The notes: a model not told the origin generated them from the letters alone. A stretch of DNA of 64,000 bases from Lepas anatifera (GCA_034440635.1 JAOTON010000056.1:1149501-1213500), one strand, 5' to 3'. Shown: positions 11,791-23,626, counted from the stretch's first letter. Made by a program: numbers and translations.

Positions 11791-11902
11791 CCAGTGCGCG
11801 TTAGTGCCAAGTCCCTCTCCAGTGCGCGTTAGTGCCAGGCCTCTTTCCAGTGCGCGTTAGTGCCACGCCGCACTCCAGTGCGCGTTAGTGTCAGACCTCT
11901 CT
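11791..11902. repeat. 28-bp tandem repeat related to T1 termini
   Basis: Four copies with starts at 11791, 11819, 11847 and 11875. The core is CCAGTGCGCGTTAGTGCCA. Its reverse complement matches the 28-bp terminal segment of the T1 elements at 45404-45432 and 63350-63378 (CACTGGAGAGGGG...GCACTAACG). This is probably an expanded terminus of a T1 copy whose other end I cannot locate. Confidence 0.8.
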
Positions 11903-12065
11903 CCACTGCAAATTTTAGATATAAAAACAGGTTGGAGAGCGGTCAGCTTACAAAAATCTTTAAATCCTTTAACCTTTACACAGATGGCGGGTATGAGCCT
12001 TCTTCTCCATGATGGGGGTCAAAAGAACCAATCCAACTAAAAAACTAGAGGGCTAAGAGGATGCG

Positions 12066-12247
12066 GGGATGAGGTGGTTTAGTGGATAGCACCCCTGTCT
12101 TCTAAGCCACTGGTCCCGGGCTCAAGTCCCGGCGGAGCCTCTGAATAAGTCGATCTGATCCCCAAGATCCCTTCCAACAGGGTGAGAGTTGGCGACGCCG
12201 TATGACCCTGGCTGTTGGTGCGTCGTTAAACCCCAACAATTATTAGG
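12066..12247 (+). mobile_element. tRNA-derived SINE
   Basis: The head is a clear tRNA relic: A box TGGTTTAGTGGATAGC, an anticodon-loop region TGTCTTCTAAGCCA (resembling tRNA-Arg), and B box GGGCTCAAGTCCC. The body has AATAAGTCGATCTGATCCCC and CCAACAGGGTGAGAGTTGGC. The tail reads GTATGACC..GGCTGTTGGTGCGTCGTTAAACCCCAAC, split here, ending in AATTATTA. Head, body and tail match the copy at 8157. The tail shares GTTGGTGCGYC and TTAARCCCCAAYAAT with the LINE at 20131-21953. Confidence 0.85.
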
Positions 12248-14235
12248 GCTAAGAGGATGCAAAAGAACTAAACGGAAGCTTTTAAAATACAATTGAAGAT
12301 ATGTTGGCAGGGTTTTCGTTAAATCTGGATTGAGGCCACGAGAGGAGGTCAAAGTATTTCAACATTTTTGAAATGGGTTATGCTTCCAAAATCTTACTTA
12401 TCTCACAAGTTGAAATATAATATTTTGTTTAACACCACTCGAAGGCGCTCAAACTGCGCTTGTATTACCTCACCATCGAATTTTGAGTCAGGTCAAAGGC
12501 TAGGACACTGTAGATCACGTAACATCTTGAATGAAAAATACGTAAATCGGCTACAATATCAATTAAGCTCAATTTAGACCAAATTTATCCCACCTAGCTA
12601 AACAAGCTTATGCAAGCTAAAACATTTTTTGTAAGCTCATTGTGTTTTTGTTCATTTTAGGGCTGATGGGAAGAAAAGTCGATAGTGCCTTCCATGTTAA
12701 GATTTAATTTTACATTTTGGTCAAGCGAGGTCGAGGACGATAAAGTACTAGTTATACATTTTTTTTACTTTTCTCACTAATGATTTCCGCACCAAATAAT
12801 ATCTGACAATTGAGCTCAGGGTGAGCAACAGATTGAACAGGACTTTGTAATTTTGGTGAAAGCAAAATTGCGTTATTTATCATATTGTTACTGGACTGAA
12901 TCTGCAAAAACGGAACGTTGAACTTATCAATTAATAATAAAAGTTACACAATGACAAATTGGATATAAAATGAACACGTTTCGATTCTTCCTCAGCGTAT
13001 TTTTGAAAGCGTAGACACTAGCTAGACATGTCTGCCGACAAATGCAGATTTCTTGAGGAAAAAGGAGAGGTTAAAAAAGTGAGGTTATTTATGAAAGGCT
13101 CCTCAAAGTTTCGATCCAATGTCACAGATGATAAAGCAATCGGATCTGAAAGTGCCAGTTCAAATCCCGCCCGCTCCGCGGAATTACTCTTGAAAAATCG
13201 GGCAGTCAGACGATCTACTCTGTGTTGTATCCGAGATTATATCAACATTGCACAAAATGTATCAAATATGTAGATATGGCTTAAATTGCTGTTTAGGATA
13301 TAATTAGCTGTTATCGGCAACGGCTTCAAACAAACGCAAGCCCTAAACCCTCAACGAACTCGCCGGGACAGAACTCCGGGACAGTGGCGTCATTACCGTT
13401 GGATTGCCATATAATTCTACGGGGCGATCTCCCGAGTGTTTGTTCAGTGGGTTGGTGAATTGGCCGGCCCGGCGGCCTGCGGGGGAACGCTGTGATGAGC
13501 CCATCAGGACTCCGGCGTTGCCAAACGACAGGTCCTTTCACCCTGCCACCTGCGTCCCGCCGGTCCAATAGGGTCGGACCGATAACCGGCAGTCGTTATT
13601 GAGATGAGATCATTTTTAAGGCGAGCGGCGCAGGTCGATTCCCCGAGCAGTGGAAGCAGAGCCAGTCTGTCATCATGAGCCTTAGCAAATATGAATGTAG
13701 ATTTCACACTTGCTCACCCGCCGAGTTGTAGAGTTAACCAGCTTTGACGATGAGAGGGGACCGCCTTGCACCCAGCTTATCTAGAAAGTGATTTTTGGTG
13801 GTGGGCGGATATTTTAAAGTCGATCAAAATTGGAAAACTCGAATTGCGATGTGAACGGACCAGTCTGCCAAAGTAGCATCAGGGTGACCACCCATAGATG
13901 TTATGTGGGCTCGTGATCAAGCTCCCTGGAGTTACAGAGCATACATGGGATGAGAGAAAGTTGGGGAGTGTGTAAAAGTCAGCCTAATTCAAAACAGAAC
14001 TTTTAAGGGAAATGTTCGGCTTTGTCGAAATTATAAAAAGGTTTCTTTATTGACAAAAGTATCCTGGAAATAAGGAAACCACCCTTTCTTTTCACCTTAA
14101 ATGGATCGGAACAATAAGATGACATTTTGTCTTCCAATTTATGATGTCATCCGAACAGAACGTGGCTCGTTTGGGGTTGAACTAACCATCGCGTGTAACT
14201 CCGAGAATGGCCGCTGGGGTGCCACTCGCAGCATG
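12248..14235. other. Unassigned
   Basis: Mostly AT-rich, with a GC-rich patch at 13330-13720. Short ORFs on both strands show no recognisable domain, and no repeat structure is seen. Confidence 0.4.
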
Positions 14236-15265
14236 TTAACCCTCGCCCCACCGGGGGGCCATCGATGGCCCCCTAAAGTTTTTCCGGGATAGCAGAAAAG
14301 CGACGAGGTGCAGCACCGCAGTTGAGAGCTCTATCTCTTACTGCATCATTTTCCCATCATCCCTGAAATTTTTTACCCCGGGTCTCCCAAGGTCAGGTCA
14401 CCAGACGAGGTCAACCAAGGTCACCTCACTTCAACTTTAGAGCTCTGTAAGAGCTACATTTCGAAGTCGATCGATTTGAAACCTCCTACACTTCATGACC
14501 CCTCCAGGGTCTACAAGGTGTATATCCGGGACTTTTCGATTTCGTGCCCTGAGGTCAGGTCATGAGGTGACCTCTCCCATTGAAAAAGCATGGGGATAGC
14601 TATCTTATGATCTAAAACTCACCAAAACGATTTAAAATGCTCCGCTTGATCAGAAAAGCGTTCTTGGACACCATTTTACGAATTCCACGGGCCATATTTG
14701 CCCTTTAACCTCCCCAAGGGCATCCAAGGCCACCAGGGCTAAAAAACAGTATTTTGACAATAACTTTTGACTTAATTAAGCTAGAGCGCTGAAACAAACA
14801 CCATCGTGTTTGTCTTGTCACTGGCTTTCATTTGATATACGGTAAGGTCACTTTCTGACCTTTTGTGACATCAGGTCATATTAGGTCACGAGGTGACCTC
14901 TGGAGGTCAAACCACTGGCAAGAGGTCTTTACGTTCCACATAGCGGAAAAAGGACTGTCAATTTCCTATCAAATGTACTTTAACAGACCTCAATAGCTCT
15001 AATGACATAAGAGTTATGCCCAGTTAGCTTAATCACTGCATATTTGAGTGAAAATATCCGATCTTGACCTAATTTGACCTCTGGGGGTCAAACCATTGAC
15101 CTGAGCACTAAAAGATGTGAAGTAATTTCTCACTGAATTCATGCGAGCTTTCTAGTGCACTTTGCAGATTTGCGCTAACGCCCATATTTTCGGAGTTAGA
15201 GGGGGCCATCGATGGCCCCCGGTGGGGCGAAGGTGGCGCCGGACCCCCGGTGGGGCGCGGGTTAA
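14236..15265 (+). mobile_element. TTAA-flanked DNA element, family T1 (palindrome subtype)
   Basis: TTAA at 14236-14239 and 15262-15265. The ends are inverted (CCCTCGCCCCACCGG on the left, CCGGTGGGGCGCGGG on the right). A perfect 20-bp palindrome, GGGGGCCATCGATGGCCCCC, occurs near both ends (14254-14273 and 15201-15220). The right arm is longer, with GTGGGGCGAAGGTGGCGCC inside it. The interior carries well over ten AGGTCA/TGACCT motifs, many in pairs (14385-14440, 14550-14575, 14870-14920, 15060-15100). There is no coding capacity. A full-length copy in reverse orientation lies at 57504-58536. Confidence 0.9.
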
Positions 15266-15676
15266 CGTTCAGTGCTACCATTCACTTTTATCACGCAAGC
15301 TGCGTGGTAGTGGGAAAGGGGTAGTGGGGAAGGGTTCAGGATTTCAACCAATTACATTATTACAACCAGCTGGAAAGGGACTCCTTCATGGTTTAGGTTA
15401 AGGCCTTTTGGCTTTTCTTTTAAACTTTAAATTGTTGCAGAAATTTGATACAGGGGGCTTTGGTTGACCTGAAATTTGCCAATAGTGACTTCTGGACACG
15501 ATCTGCTAAACTGCTGGCTCAGGTCAAACCCCATAATAAAAATGAAACATTCCCTTAAAACAGACGGCACCAAAAACCTGTGAGCTGAATGAGTGTTGAC
15601 AGGATGAATCTGACAGAGTTGGGGCGGATGCATCCGTCAGGCAGTTGACCTCCGGTAGCCGTCAAGATGCCAGATA
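15266..15676. other. Unassigned
   Basis: No gene or repeat recognised. Confidence 0.4.
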
Positions 15677-16188
15677 ATGTGACAATCCCGTAGTGGCAGA
15701 TCTCAGTCATGTGACAATCCCGCAGTGGCAGATCTCAGTCATGTGACAATCCCGCAGTGGCAGATCTCAGTCATGCGACAATCCCGCAGTGGCAGATCTC
15801 AGTCATGTGACAATCCCGCAGTGGCAGATCTCAGTCATGTGACAATCCCGCAGTGGCAGATCTCAGTCATGTGACAATCCCGCAGTGGCAGATCTCAGTC
15901 ATGCGACAATCCCGCAGTGGCAGATCTCAGTCATGTGACAATCCCGCAGTGGCAGATCTCAGTCATGTGACAATCCCGCAGTGGCAGATCTCAGTCATGT
16001 GACAATCCCGCAGTGGCAGATCTCAGTCATGTGACAATCCCGCAGTGGCAGATCTCAGTCATGTGACAATCCCGCAGTGGCAGATCTCAGTCATGTGACA
16101 ATCCCGCAGTGGCAGATCTCAGTCATGTGACAATCCCGCAGTGGCAGATCTCAGTCATGTGACAATCCCGCAGCGGCAGATCTCAGTC
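15677..16188. repeat. 32-bp satellite, exactly 16 copies
   Basis: Contiguous 32-bp units containing ATGTGACAATCCCGC and GTGGCAGATCTCAGTC; 512 bp is 16 whole units. Variants are few: GTAG in the first unit, ATGCG in two, GCGG in the last. There are no spacers, so this is not CRISPR. The homogeneity points to recent expansion or gene conversion. Confidence 0.97.
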
Positions 16189-16852
16189 TAGACACAGTAT
16201 CTGGTTCTGCCACTGTTGTGCAAGTTCACTTACCATGTATCATATATGTGTTTGTGATTTGGTCACAAATCGCCGAAGTTTCCCCGAGGATTCATCGATA
16301 TTTCATAACTGGATATTTATAATGGAATCGCGAAAAAATATATCTGGATCACAAGCAATGGCGGCCGTTAAAAACCTTCTGATTGCCTGTCACAATTGGG
16401 CCTTGGTGCAGACTTCGTAACACACCATCCAATACAGTGAGCGACAATGTCGGGTTAGTTTTGCATCAGCTTTGGTCGTTGGAGTGCCCCCAAAGTTTGG
16501 ATCTCTCTCGTGGCAGACGTCGTAATATCGAACTGAAAACATGCTGTGGGTGAGCTTGCTCCCAAGGACCAGATAGGGGAAAGTGGGGGGGTCATGGACA
16601 CCGTGGGTAAGATGGACACCCCCTGTTTGGGACGAACTGACAGCGCCGCGACCGGGAAAAGCGTTTAATACACTTCCTTTTAGCGCGCGTCGGTCGCAGA
16701 GCAATGCTGGGTCCGGTAAGCTCTCTAGATTTTATACAGTTTTCATAAAAGTAAAAACTGCAACTCATGTGCTATTTTCACAATGGAATTCTTAAGATCA
16801 TTGCATGGATGTTTCTATAGATACATTATTAGTATTACGTTATATGGCTCTT
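16189..16852. other. Unassigned, with a GGGTAAGATGGACACC motif
   Basis: The segment 16573-16625 (AGGGGAAAGTGGGGGGG, GGACACC, GGGTAAGATGGACACC) resembles sequence at 29268-29320 and, inverted, at 30560-30592. This is probably a fragment of another dispersed repeat. Confidence 0.4.
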
Positions 16853-17944
16853 CAGGGGCGCAGCCAGAGCTTTCGTATGGGGGGGGGCACACCAACTTTG
16901 AGGGGCACCCCGGGAAAAAGGGCACTTTTTAACGTAACCTAAAAAAGCTTACTATATCTTTGTTTATATCATTTTTTGGCATCTTTGGTTCAATAAAAAT
17001 GCAAAGAACTCATTGACGGAGAAGGAAAACTCGATTAAAACCGAAAACAGGAACACAATATGGCCAAAATGCCATGGAAGTAGCCAAAACACTACTTTTT
17101 TGGGATAGATTTAAGGACAGCCAACTCATGCAAGTACTTAACATCAGCGGAGCATGTGATGTCTGTTACAATGTGCAGGTTAAGGCATATTGGAGTCGAA
17201 ATTTTTTTTGTTATGCCCACTGGTTTTGTCGTGACGAGTGAGCCCTGGCTGAACGAGGATTAAGTTCCTTGCCTCCCACAATCGCCGTGGGACGAGGAGT
17301 GGCATAGTGTCTTTGGAAGAACATATTTTTGCTGCCGGAAAAATTTGGGAGATACCTTTTGAACTCGTTTATTAAGTTCCATATTCTCAGGGATCGGTCC
17401 CAGTTAAGAGTAAATAAAAGGTGAACAGGCCGGTGGTTTGGATGGGGATGGTGTGACAGGGCTGAAAATTGTAACAACTAGTTCTTCATTTAAATTAATT
17501 AGTAGAAATCCTGGTTTAGGGGACTGTGCTCTGAGCTCAGGGGCACATGCCTTTTTACATCCCTTCCCAGAATCCACCAGTATACTAAACAATTTATATA
17601 ACCTGGGGTGCCTAGGTATCACAAGCCGTTTTAAAGATTCCTCATTCCTCGTTAGCTCCGTTTTACAAGGGGAGTTTCCATTGTGTTCTTATTCCCCATC
17701 TATTCAAGACCAGCTCTGGGGCCCCCAAATGTGGATCAGAGGCCCCCAGAGCAGCTTCCCCCATCCCCCAGTTGTGCCTCCAGGGACTAGACTAGCTCAG
17801 TGACCCCGCCCCGAAATGATGGGAGTTGGCCTTGTGTTATTATTATCTGTCTATTCAAGACCACCTCAGGGGCCCCTGATGTAGATCAGGCCCAGTGACG
17901 GATCCAAGGGGGGCCCAGGTGGCCCGCCCCCCCCCTTAGCTCCC

Positions 17945-20117
17945 AAGCGCCCCAGTATATCTTAGCTCATATCGGGCGCCGAAGGCGCCCAATATAAGTG
18001 GCGCGCCTGTACCCATCTCGTGCGCCAAGGTGTAGATACCACGTATTCCACTTGAATTAACACATACTCCTTAAAACCATGGCAAAGCGCCCCTGCCCAA
18101 ACATTAGACGCCTTTACTGGTCTTTTGCGCCCCAGTAAAATGTTGCAGATGAAATTTAGAAAGCTTACAAAAGCGCCCCGGCAAAGAAAAGGCGCCACTA
18201 GATAGCAAGATTGCGCCATGGGGAACTAATACACCCCTGAGTAGCCTAGGTGCCCCCTGGATGAAGCGCCCCTAGGTAGCCTAGACGCCCCCCTGGATGA
18301 AGCGCCCTACGGATATCATATGCGCCCTTGGCTAGGAAAGGCGCCCCTGGGCAGCAAAGGCAAATCTCGGTAACATATGTACCCCGGACAGCATAAGCGC
18401 CCCTTAGATAGAAATAGGTGCTTTAGGAATATGAAATGCTCACCTTGGGTAGAAAAGGGCGCCCTTTGATAGCCTAGGCGCCCACTGGAAAAAACGCCTT
18501 ACGGATGTCGTATGTACCCTTGGATAGCAAAGGCGCCCCTGGACAGCAAAGACAACCCTGGATAACACAAGTGCTGTGGACAGCAAAGGCGCCCCTGGGT
18601 AGCAAAGGCGCCCCTAGGAAGGCACCCCTTCGATAGAAAAGCCGCCTTTGGATAGCCTAGGCGCCCACTGGATGAAGCGCCCTACGGATATCATATGCGC
18701 CCTTGGATGGGAAAGGCGCCCCTGGGCAGGCAAAGGCAAATCTTGGTAACATATGTACCCCGGACAAAATAAGCGCCCCTTAGATAGAAGTAGGCGCTTT
18801 AGGAAAATAAAATGCTCACCTTGGGCAGTAAAAGGCGCCCTTTGATAGCCTAGGCGCCCACTGGAAAAAGCGTCCTACGGATATTATATGCGCCCTTGGC
18901 TAGGAAAGGCGCCCCTGGGCAGCAAAGGCAAATCTTGGTAACATATGTACCCCGTACAGCATAAGCTCCCCTTAGATAGAAGTAGGCGCCTTAGGAAAAT
19001 AAAATGCTCACCTTGGGCAGAAAAAGGCGCCCTTTGATAGCCTAGGCGCCCACTGGAAAAAGCGCCCTACGGATATCATAGGCGCCCTTGGCTAGGAAAG
19101 GCGCCCCTGGGCAGCAAAGGCAAATCTTGGTAACATATGTACCCCGTACAGCATAAGCGCCCCTTAGATAGAAGTAGGCGCTTTAGGAAAATAAAATGCT
19201 CACTTTGAGCAGAAAAAGGCGCCCTTTGATAGCCTAAGCGCCCACTGGAAAAAGCGCCCTAAGGATGTCATATGCACCCTTGGATAGCAAAGGCGCCCCT
19301 GGACAGCAAAGACAACCCTGGATAACACAAGTGCTGTGGACGGCAAAGGCGCCCCTGGGTAGCAAAGGCGCCCCTAGGAAGGCACCCCTTCGATAGAAAA
19401 GCCGCCTTTGGATAGCCTAGGCGCCCCCTGGATAAACTAGGAGCCCGAGAAGGAAAACGAGCGCCCCACTGGGAAATACAGGCTCCCTCTGTATAACATA
19501 GATGTCCCTTATCCACCTTCAGCTGCCCTGGATTGGAGCAGCGCCCCCCAAGAGCAAAGGCGTTCTTGGACAAAAAGCCGCCTCCTGGCATCAAAGGCGC
19601 TCCTAGATAACATATGCGCCCCTTAGATAGAAATAGGTGCTCCAGGAAAGCAAAATGCGCCCCTTGGTTAAGAAAGGTGCCCTTGGATAGCAAAGGCGTC
19701 CCTGGACAGCAAAGGCAAATCTGGGAAACATAGGTGCCCTGGACAGAATAGGAGCCCCTTAGATAGAAATAGGCACTTCAGGAAAATAAATGAAACCCTT
19801 GGATAGAAAAAGTGCCCTTTGATAGTCCAGGCACCCACTGGATAAAGCGCCCACGGATATCATATGCACTTTTGGAGGCGCCACTGGACAGCAAAAACAA
19901 CCCTTGACACAAGTGCTTTGGACAGCAAAGGTGCCCCTAGGAAGGCACCCCTTCGATAGTAAAGGCGCCTTTGGATAGCCTAGGCGCTCTCTAGATAAAC
20001 TAGGTGCTTGAGAAGGAAAATGAGCGCCCCATTGGAAAGTACAGGCTCCCCCTGTATAACATAGATGTCCCTTATCCATCTTCAGCTACCCTAGATTGGA
20101 GCAGCGTCCCTCAAGAG
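17945..20117. repeat. Minisatellite B (~19-20 bp units), left part
   Basis: The units follow GGCGCCCCTGGATAGCAAA, with variants such as GCGCCCTTGGCTAGGAAAG and GTACCCCGGACAGCATAA. Longer blocks recur: the series around ATATGCGCCCTTGGCTAGG appears near 18315, 18690, 18885 and 19075, so a higher-order unit of roughly 190-370 bp is superimposed. Segment 18500-18670 recurs near 19270-19430. Open frames through it (e.g. minus 19268-19693) are repeat artefacts. Confidence 0.9.
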
Positions 20118-20130
20118 CAAAGGCGCCGCT
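20118..20130 (+). repeat. LINE target-site duplication, left copy
   Basis: CAAAGGCGCCGCT, repeated at 21954-21966 directly after the LINE 3' tail. The sequence belongs to minisatellite B. Paralogous minisatellite at 19550-19590 shows the uninterrupted order (AGAGCAAAGGCG.. then GGACAAAAAG). Confidence 0.8.
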
Positions 20131-21953
20131 AGCAGTGGACACGACTCTCGCCCAGAGTGCTAAATCGGAAATGAGTCCCCAAGAATTGAAGGCTCTAACT
20201 CTTGAACATATTTCACAATATCATCGACATGCAATGTTCTATACAGATGGGTCGAAGACTGACACTGGGGTAGGTTGTTCGTTCGTTATCGGCACAACTT
20301 CTCGGACATTTTCACTTCCCCCTCTTGCTTCTGTTTTCACAGCAGAACTGACTGCTATTGACAAAGCTCTGTGCTTTTTAGATATTTCTGACCAAACAGA
20401 TTTTGTCATTTTTACCGACTCGTTGAGAAGCATCCAGACCTTAATGAGCTTTAATTCTAAAGACAATTTTGTTCAGAAGATGCAGCTCCGCTTAACCTGT
20501 CTGGCCAAAGATGGTAAAAATGTTACTTTGTGTTGGGTGCCCAGCCATGTGGGAATAGAGGGGAACGAGAGGGCGGACGCAGCCGCCAAGCGTGCCTCAA
20601 GCCGCCCCTGTACACGCAGGCTACCAATCCCGGCCCGAGACCTACTTCCCCATCTTTCTTTGCACCTTCGGAATTCCTGGCAGCGCTGGTGGATGACGCA
20701 TACGCACCATAAATTGCTGGAGATAAAGCCAGAGATTGGTGAGTGGCTCTGTTCATCGCGGCGATGCCGGCGCGAAGAGGTGGCACTCTGTCGATTACGT
20801 ACTGGTCACACCCTGGCGACCCACCGATATCTTCTTTGCGGGGAGGCGAGACCACTCTGCCGACGCTGCCTGGAACCGCTCTCAGTCCGCCACGTACTGG
20901 TGTCGTGCCCTGACTATGACCTTGAAAGAGACAGATACTTTGGCCCTCGAGAACAAGAACTGACATTGATTGATTTGATAGGTAGGAATGCTGATATGAT
21001 CAGCCAGATCCTCGATTTTCTCAGAGCCATATGTTTCACAGTCATATATGACCCAGGGTGATTGCTCTGCTCAGGGGTGCAGAGTGTGGAGCTTACTGGT
21101 GAGTGCTGACTTTTTACTGTGGATGTTTAATCTATGTAACTGTTTGTCCGCCCAGTGATGGGGATGGGAACGTGGGATTTTTTTTATTTGTACCAAGTGC
21201 TTGTCTTACTGCAGACCTAACCGCTTGAATCATCTATGACCCTGGTTAAGCGTAACATGTTCCGTGAGGACCTAAGCTGAACACTGTTTGACATACTTCA
21301 GCCTAATGCCTTAGTACACATACCGTGAGTCCTCCGGGTGACGCTGCGCGGAGGGCTGCCTGGCGCGGAGCGCCTGACTCCCCCTGTGGAGTCTCACGCC
21401 CGTGCTGAGACTACACTGCCGTCCGGCGGGGGCGGGCGTGGGTCACATGAAAATGTGACTTGCGCCTGTCTTCCGTGGGGGGGGCAGCGCAGGGGGAGTC
21501 CGCCTAGGTGCCCAGCTGTTTGCTGGGCGCCCGGGCGGACTCAGGGACTTCCCCGTACTCCCGGGCCCCCTGGGTCCGGGGGTACGGAGTGGGCGTCGGA
21601 ACTGACGCCCCGACGCCTCGTGCCGGGCGCTCTCTGCGCGGCGTTGCCTGGTGGATCTTGTAGGGTCTAGGTTTTGTTTTCAGGATAGGAAGGGCTGATG
21701 TTAGTAGTGTGTGTGCATCACGCGTTCTTCTTGTTCCAGATGGAGCACTTTTAGCGATTGTACTGTTCTGGGCGCTATGTGGCGTTGCCGGCTGGTGCGC
21801 CCTCTAGGCCCAAATAACTAACTTACTAACTGCTTGAAACAGACCATAAACATGTATTCAGGAAGAGGTTATTAAAGGCATTAGCCTTAGTTGATCTGGG
21901 CGCTATATAACCACTAAGGTTGGTGCGCCCTTAAGCCCCAATAATCAATCAAT
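20131..21953 (+). mobile_element. 5'-truncated I-group LINE (non-LTR retrotransposon)
   Basis: About 1.8 kb bounded by a 13-bp target duplication (20118-20130, 21954-21966). It holds the RNase H and C-terminal zinc-knuckle part of ORF2, a GC-rich 3' UTR (21300-21680), and a tail GGCGCTATATAACCACTAAG-GTTGGTGCGCCC-TTAAGCCCCAATAATC ending in AATC repeats. A similar sequence (GGGCGCTATGTGGCG..GGTGCGCCCTC) sits upstream at 21769-21810. Endonuclease and reverse transcriptase domains are lost through truncation. RNase H after the RT is characteristic of the I group (I, Nimb, R1 and relatives). The tail matches the SINE tails in this window. Confidence 0.9.
20132..21061 (+). pseudogene. LINE ORF2 C-terminus: RNase H plus CCHC knuckle
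   Basis: The open frame runs from 20096 (its first dozen codons are minisatellite) to a stop at 21061. The RNase H core is visible: YTDGS with Asp at residue 51 of the open frame, Glu84 in FTAELTAIDKA, Asp108 in IFTDSL, and Asp161 in NERADAAAK, preceded by WVPSHVGIEGNE. All four acidic catalytic residues are present. The CRLRTGHT motif follows, then a zinc knuckle with Cys255, Cys258, His266 and Cys271. RNase H removes the RNA strand during reverse transcription. The frame is intact but lacks the endonuclease and RT, so it is an inactive fragment. Confidence 0.93.
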
Positions 21954-21966
21954 CAAAGGCGCCGCT
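21954..21966 (+). repeat. LINE target-site duplication, right copy
   Basis: CAAAGGCGCCGCT, identical to 20118-20130. Confidence 0.8.
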
Positions 21967-23098
21967 GGACAAAAAGGCGTCTCCGTATATCAAGAGCACT
22001 CCTAGATAATATATGCACCCCTTACATAGAAATAGGCACTTCAGGGAAGTGAAAGGCGGCCTTTGGTTAGGACGGCGCCCTTGGACAGCCTAGGCGCCCT
22101 CTGCAAAAAGCGCCCTACATATATCATATGCGCCCTTGGATAGCAAAGGTGCCCCTGGACAGCAAAGTTAACCCTTCTTGAAATAGATGATCTGGACAGC
22201 ATAGACAGTCATGGATAAACTAGGCGCCTGAGAAAGAAAACAAGCGCCTCACCTGAGAGTACAGGCGCCCCCAGGATATCATAGGTGTCCCTTTCCATCT
22301 TCAGCTTCCCTATTGTCTATGGTTTGGCACACCTGTCTGACAGTCGCGCGCTCTGTTACAGGGCTCGAGCGCTCAATTTGAGCATGGACTGCCTTAAACT
22401 ACATTTCGTTAACCTATAACTGAAGGCTTAGTGCTCCATCGCTGCAACCGGGTGTCTTTTTCAGTATGTGCGCCCCACTTCCGAGAACGCTGCCCTCACC
22501 AACCAGCAGTCCTCCCCGCTAAGCAGATGAGCGCCTCTTTCTGATAACTAGGCACTTTATTTCAGTGTTTGAGCGCCTTATTTCAGAATTTTTATTCTCC
22601 ATCTATTTTGGGATCCCCCTGGATTGCAGAGGCGCCCCCTCAAGTGCAAAGGCGCACCTGGATAGAAAAGTGCGCCCCATGTTTGCAAAGGCGCTCCAAG
22701 ACAGCATATGCGCCGCTTAGATGGAAATGGGCACTCCATTAAACTAAAATGTTCCCTTTGGGTAGCAAAGGCTCCCCTTAACAGCGAAGGCAGCCCCAGA
22801 TAACAAAGATTCTCTGGACAGCATAGGTGCCCTTTAATAAACTGGTGCCGAAAGAGAAAAATAGCGCCTCACCGGAAACAAAAAGCACGCCAGGATAACG
22901 TAGGGGCATGTATTTCAATCATGTCTGTGATTGAAAAATACATCTAGACAGCACATGCGCCCCTGGATAGAAAGGCACCCCTGGGCAGTAACGGCGCCCC
23001 TGGAAAGCAATAGCGCGCCCCTGTGGAGAAAAAAGCCGCCTCCTGAATAACCTAGGCACCGCCCCCGAAATATCAGATGCCCGTGGATAGAGCAGACT
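21967..23098. repeat. Minisatellite B, middle part (degenerate)
   Basis: Continues the GGCGCC..GGATAGCAAA units after the LINE. It is more diverged, with a non-repetitive patch at about 22310-22600. Confidence 0.8.
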
Positions 23099-23626
23099 GC
23101 CTTGAATAAAACATCCTACCATACTGAGCCTGCCAGTGCCGTCCTGGACTACAAGTCCCTCCTTAGTTTGTACGATGTGCAATCCCTTCAGGCTAGGCGC
23201 CACCAAAGTGATATCTTGTTTTTATGTAAAGTTTTTAGAGGCCTCATCTCATCATCACATATTTTACAAGGTTTTACGGTACATGTGCCGGTCAGAACCA
23301 CTAGAATTTCACGTTCTACTTTGTTTAGTGTACCGCCGGCTAGAGTGAACACTGTTGCTTCCGGAGCTTTTAATCGCTTACCTCGTCTGGTGAACAGCTT
23401 TTTAAACGTGTCAACCCTCAGTGATATATTCTGTGATCCGCTCGGGGTACTGAAGAAAAATATAGCTGTGTTTGCGGCAGCCGAGCCAGTACTGGTGTGA
23501 TGTGAGTATTTATGTTGTAGTTAGGCCTCCATGTGTTTTTAGTTCTTCTGACTTCACCTGTTATTGGGTTTTTAAAGACCTGTTGGTGATTTAATACAGA
23601 TACAACAGATACAACAGATACAACAG
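23099..23626 (+). mobile_element. 5'-truncated CR1/Jockey-type LINE fragment
   Basis: It contains the C-terminal end of a reverse transcriptase ORF, followed by a short 3' UTR and a terminal microsatellite of three GATACAACA units (23599-23626). Short 3' tandem repeats are typical of CR1-like and Jockey-like elements. It is inserted in minisatellite B, which resumes with GCGGCCCTGGATAGTAAAGG. The left edge is approximate and no target duplication was identified. Confidence 0.75.
23102..23500 (+). pseudogene. Reverse-transcriptase C-terminal fragment (LINE)
   Basis: A 132-residue frame with the pattern typical of the thumb and C-terminal end of CR1/Jockey reverse transcriptases: LYDVQSLQARRHQSDILFLC, a KVFRGLI segment, VPVRTTR, LFSVPPARVN, then a FNRLP..VN motif and a final F..PLGVLKKNI. 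The catalytic YxDD part is missing. The frame is open to a stop at 23500, suggesting a fairly recent insertion. Confidence 0.8.

Noticed and set aside
15677..16188. CRISPR-like repeat array
   Set aside because: The units are contiguous without spacers and the context is an animal genome.
17211..17477. 88-residue minus-strand ORF, also present at 59131-59397
   Set aside because: It is kept because the two element C copies are similar throughout; no domain is recognised and the rest of the element is not coding.
20530..20963. Alternative frames over the LINE RNase H region
   Set aside because: They are shadows of the recognised RNase H/zinc-knuckle frame.
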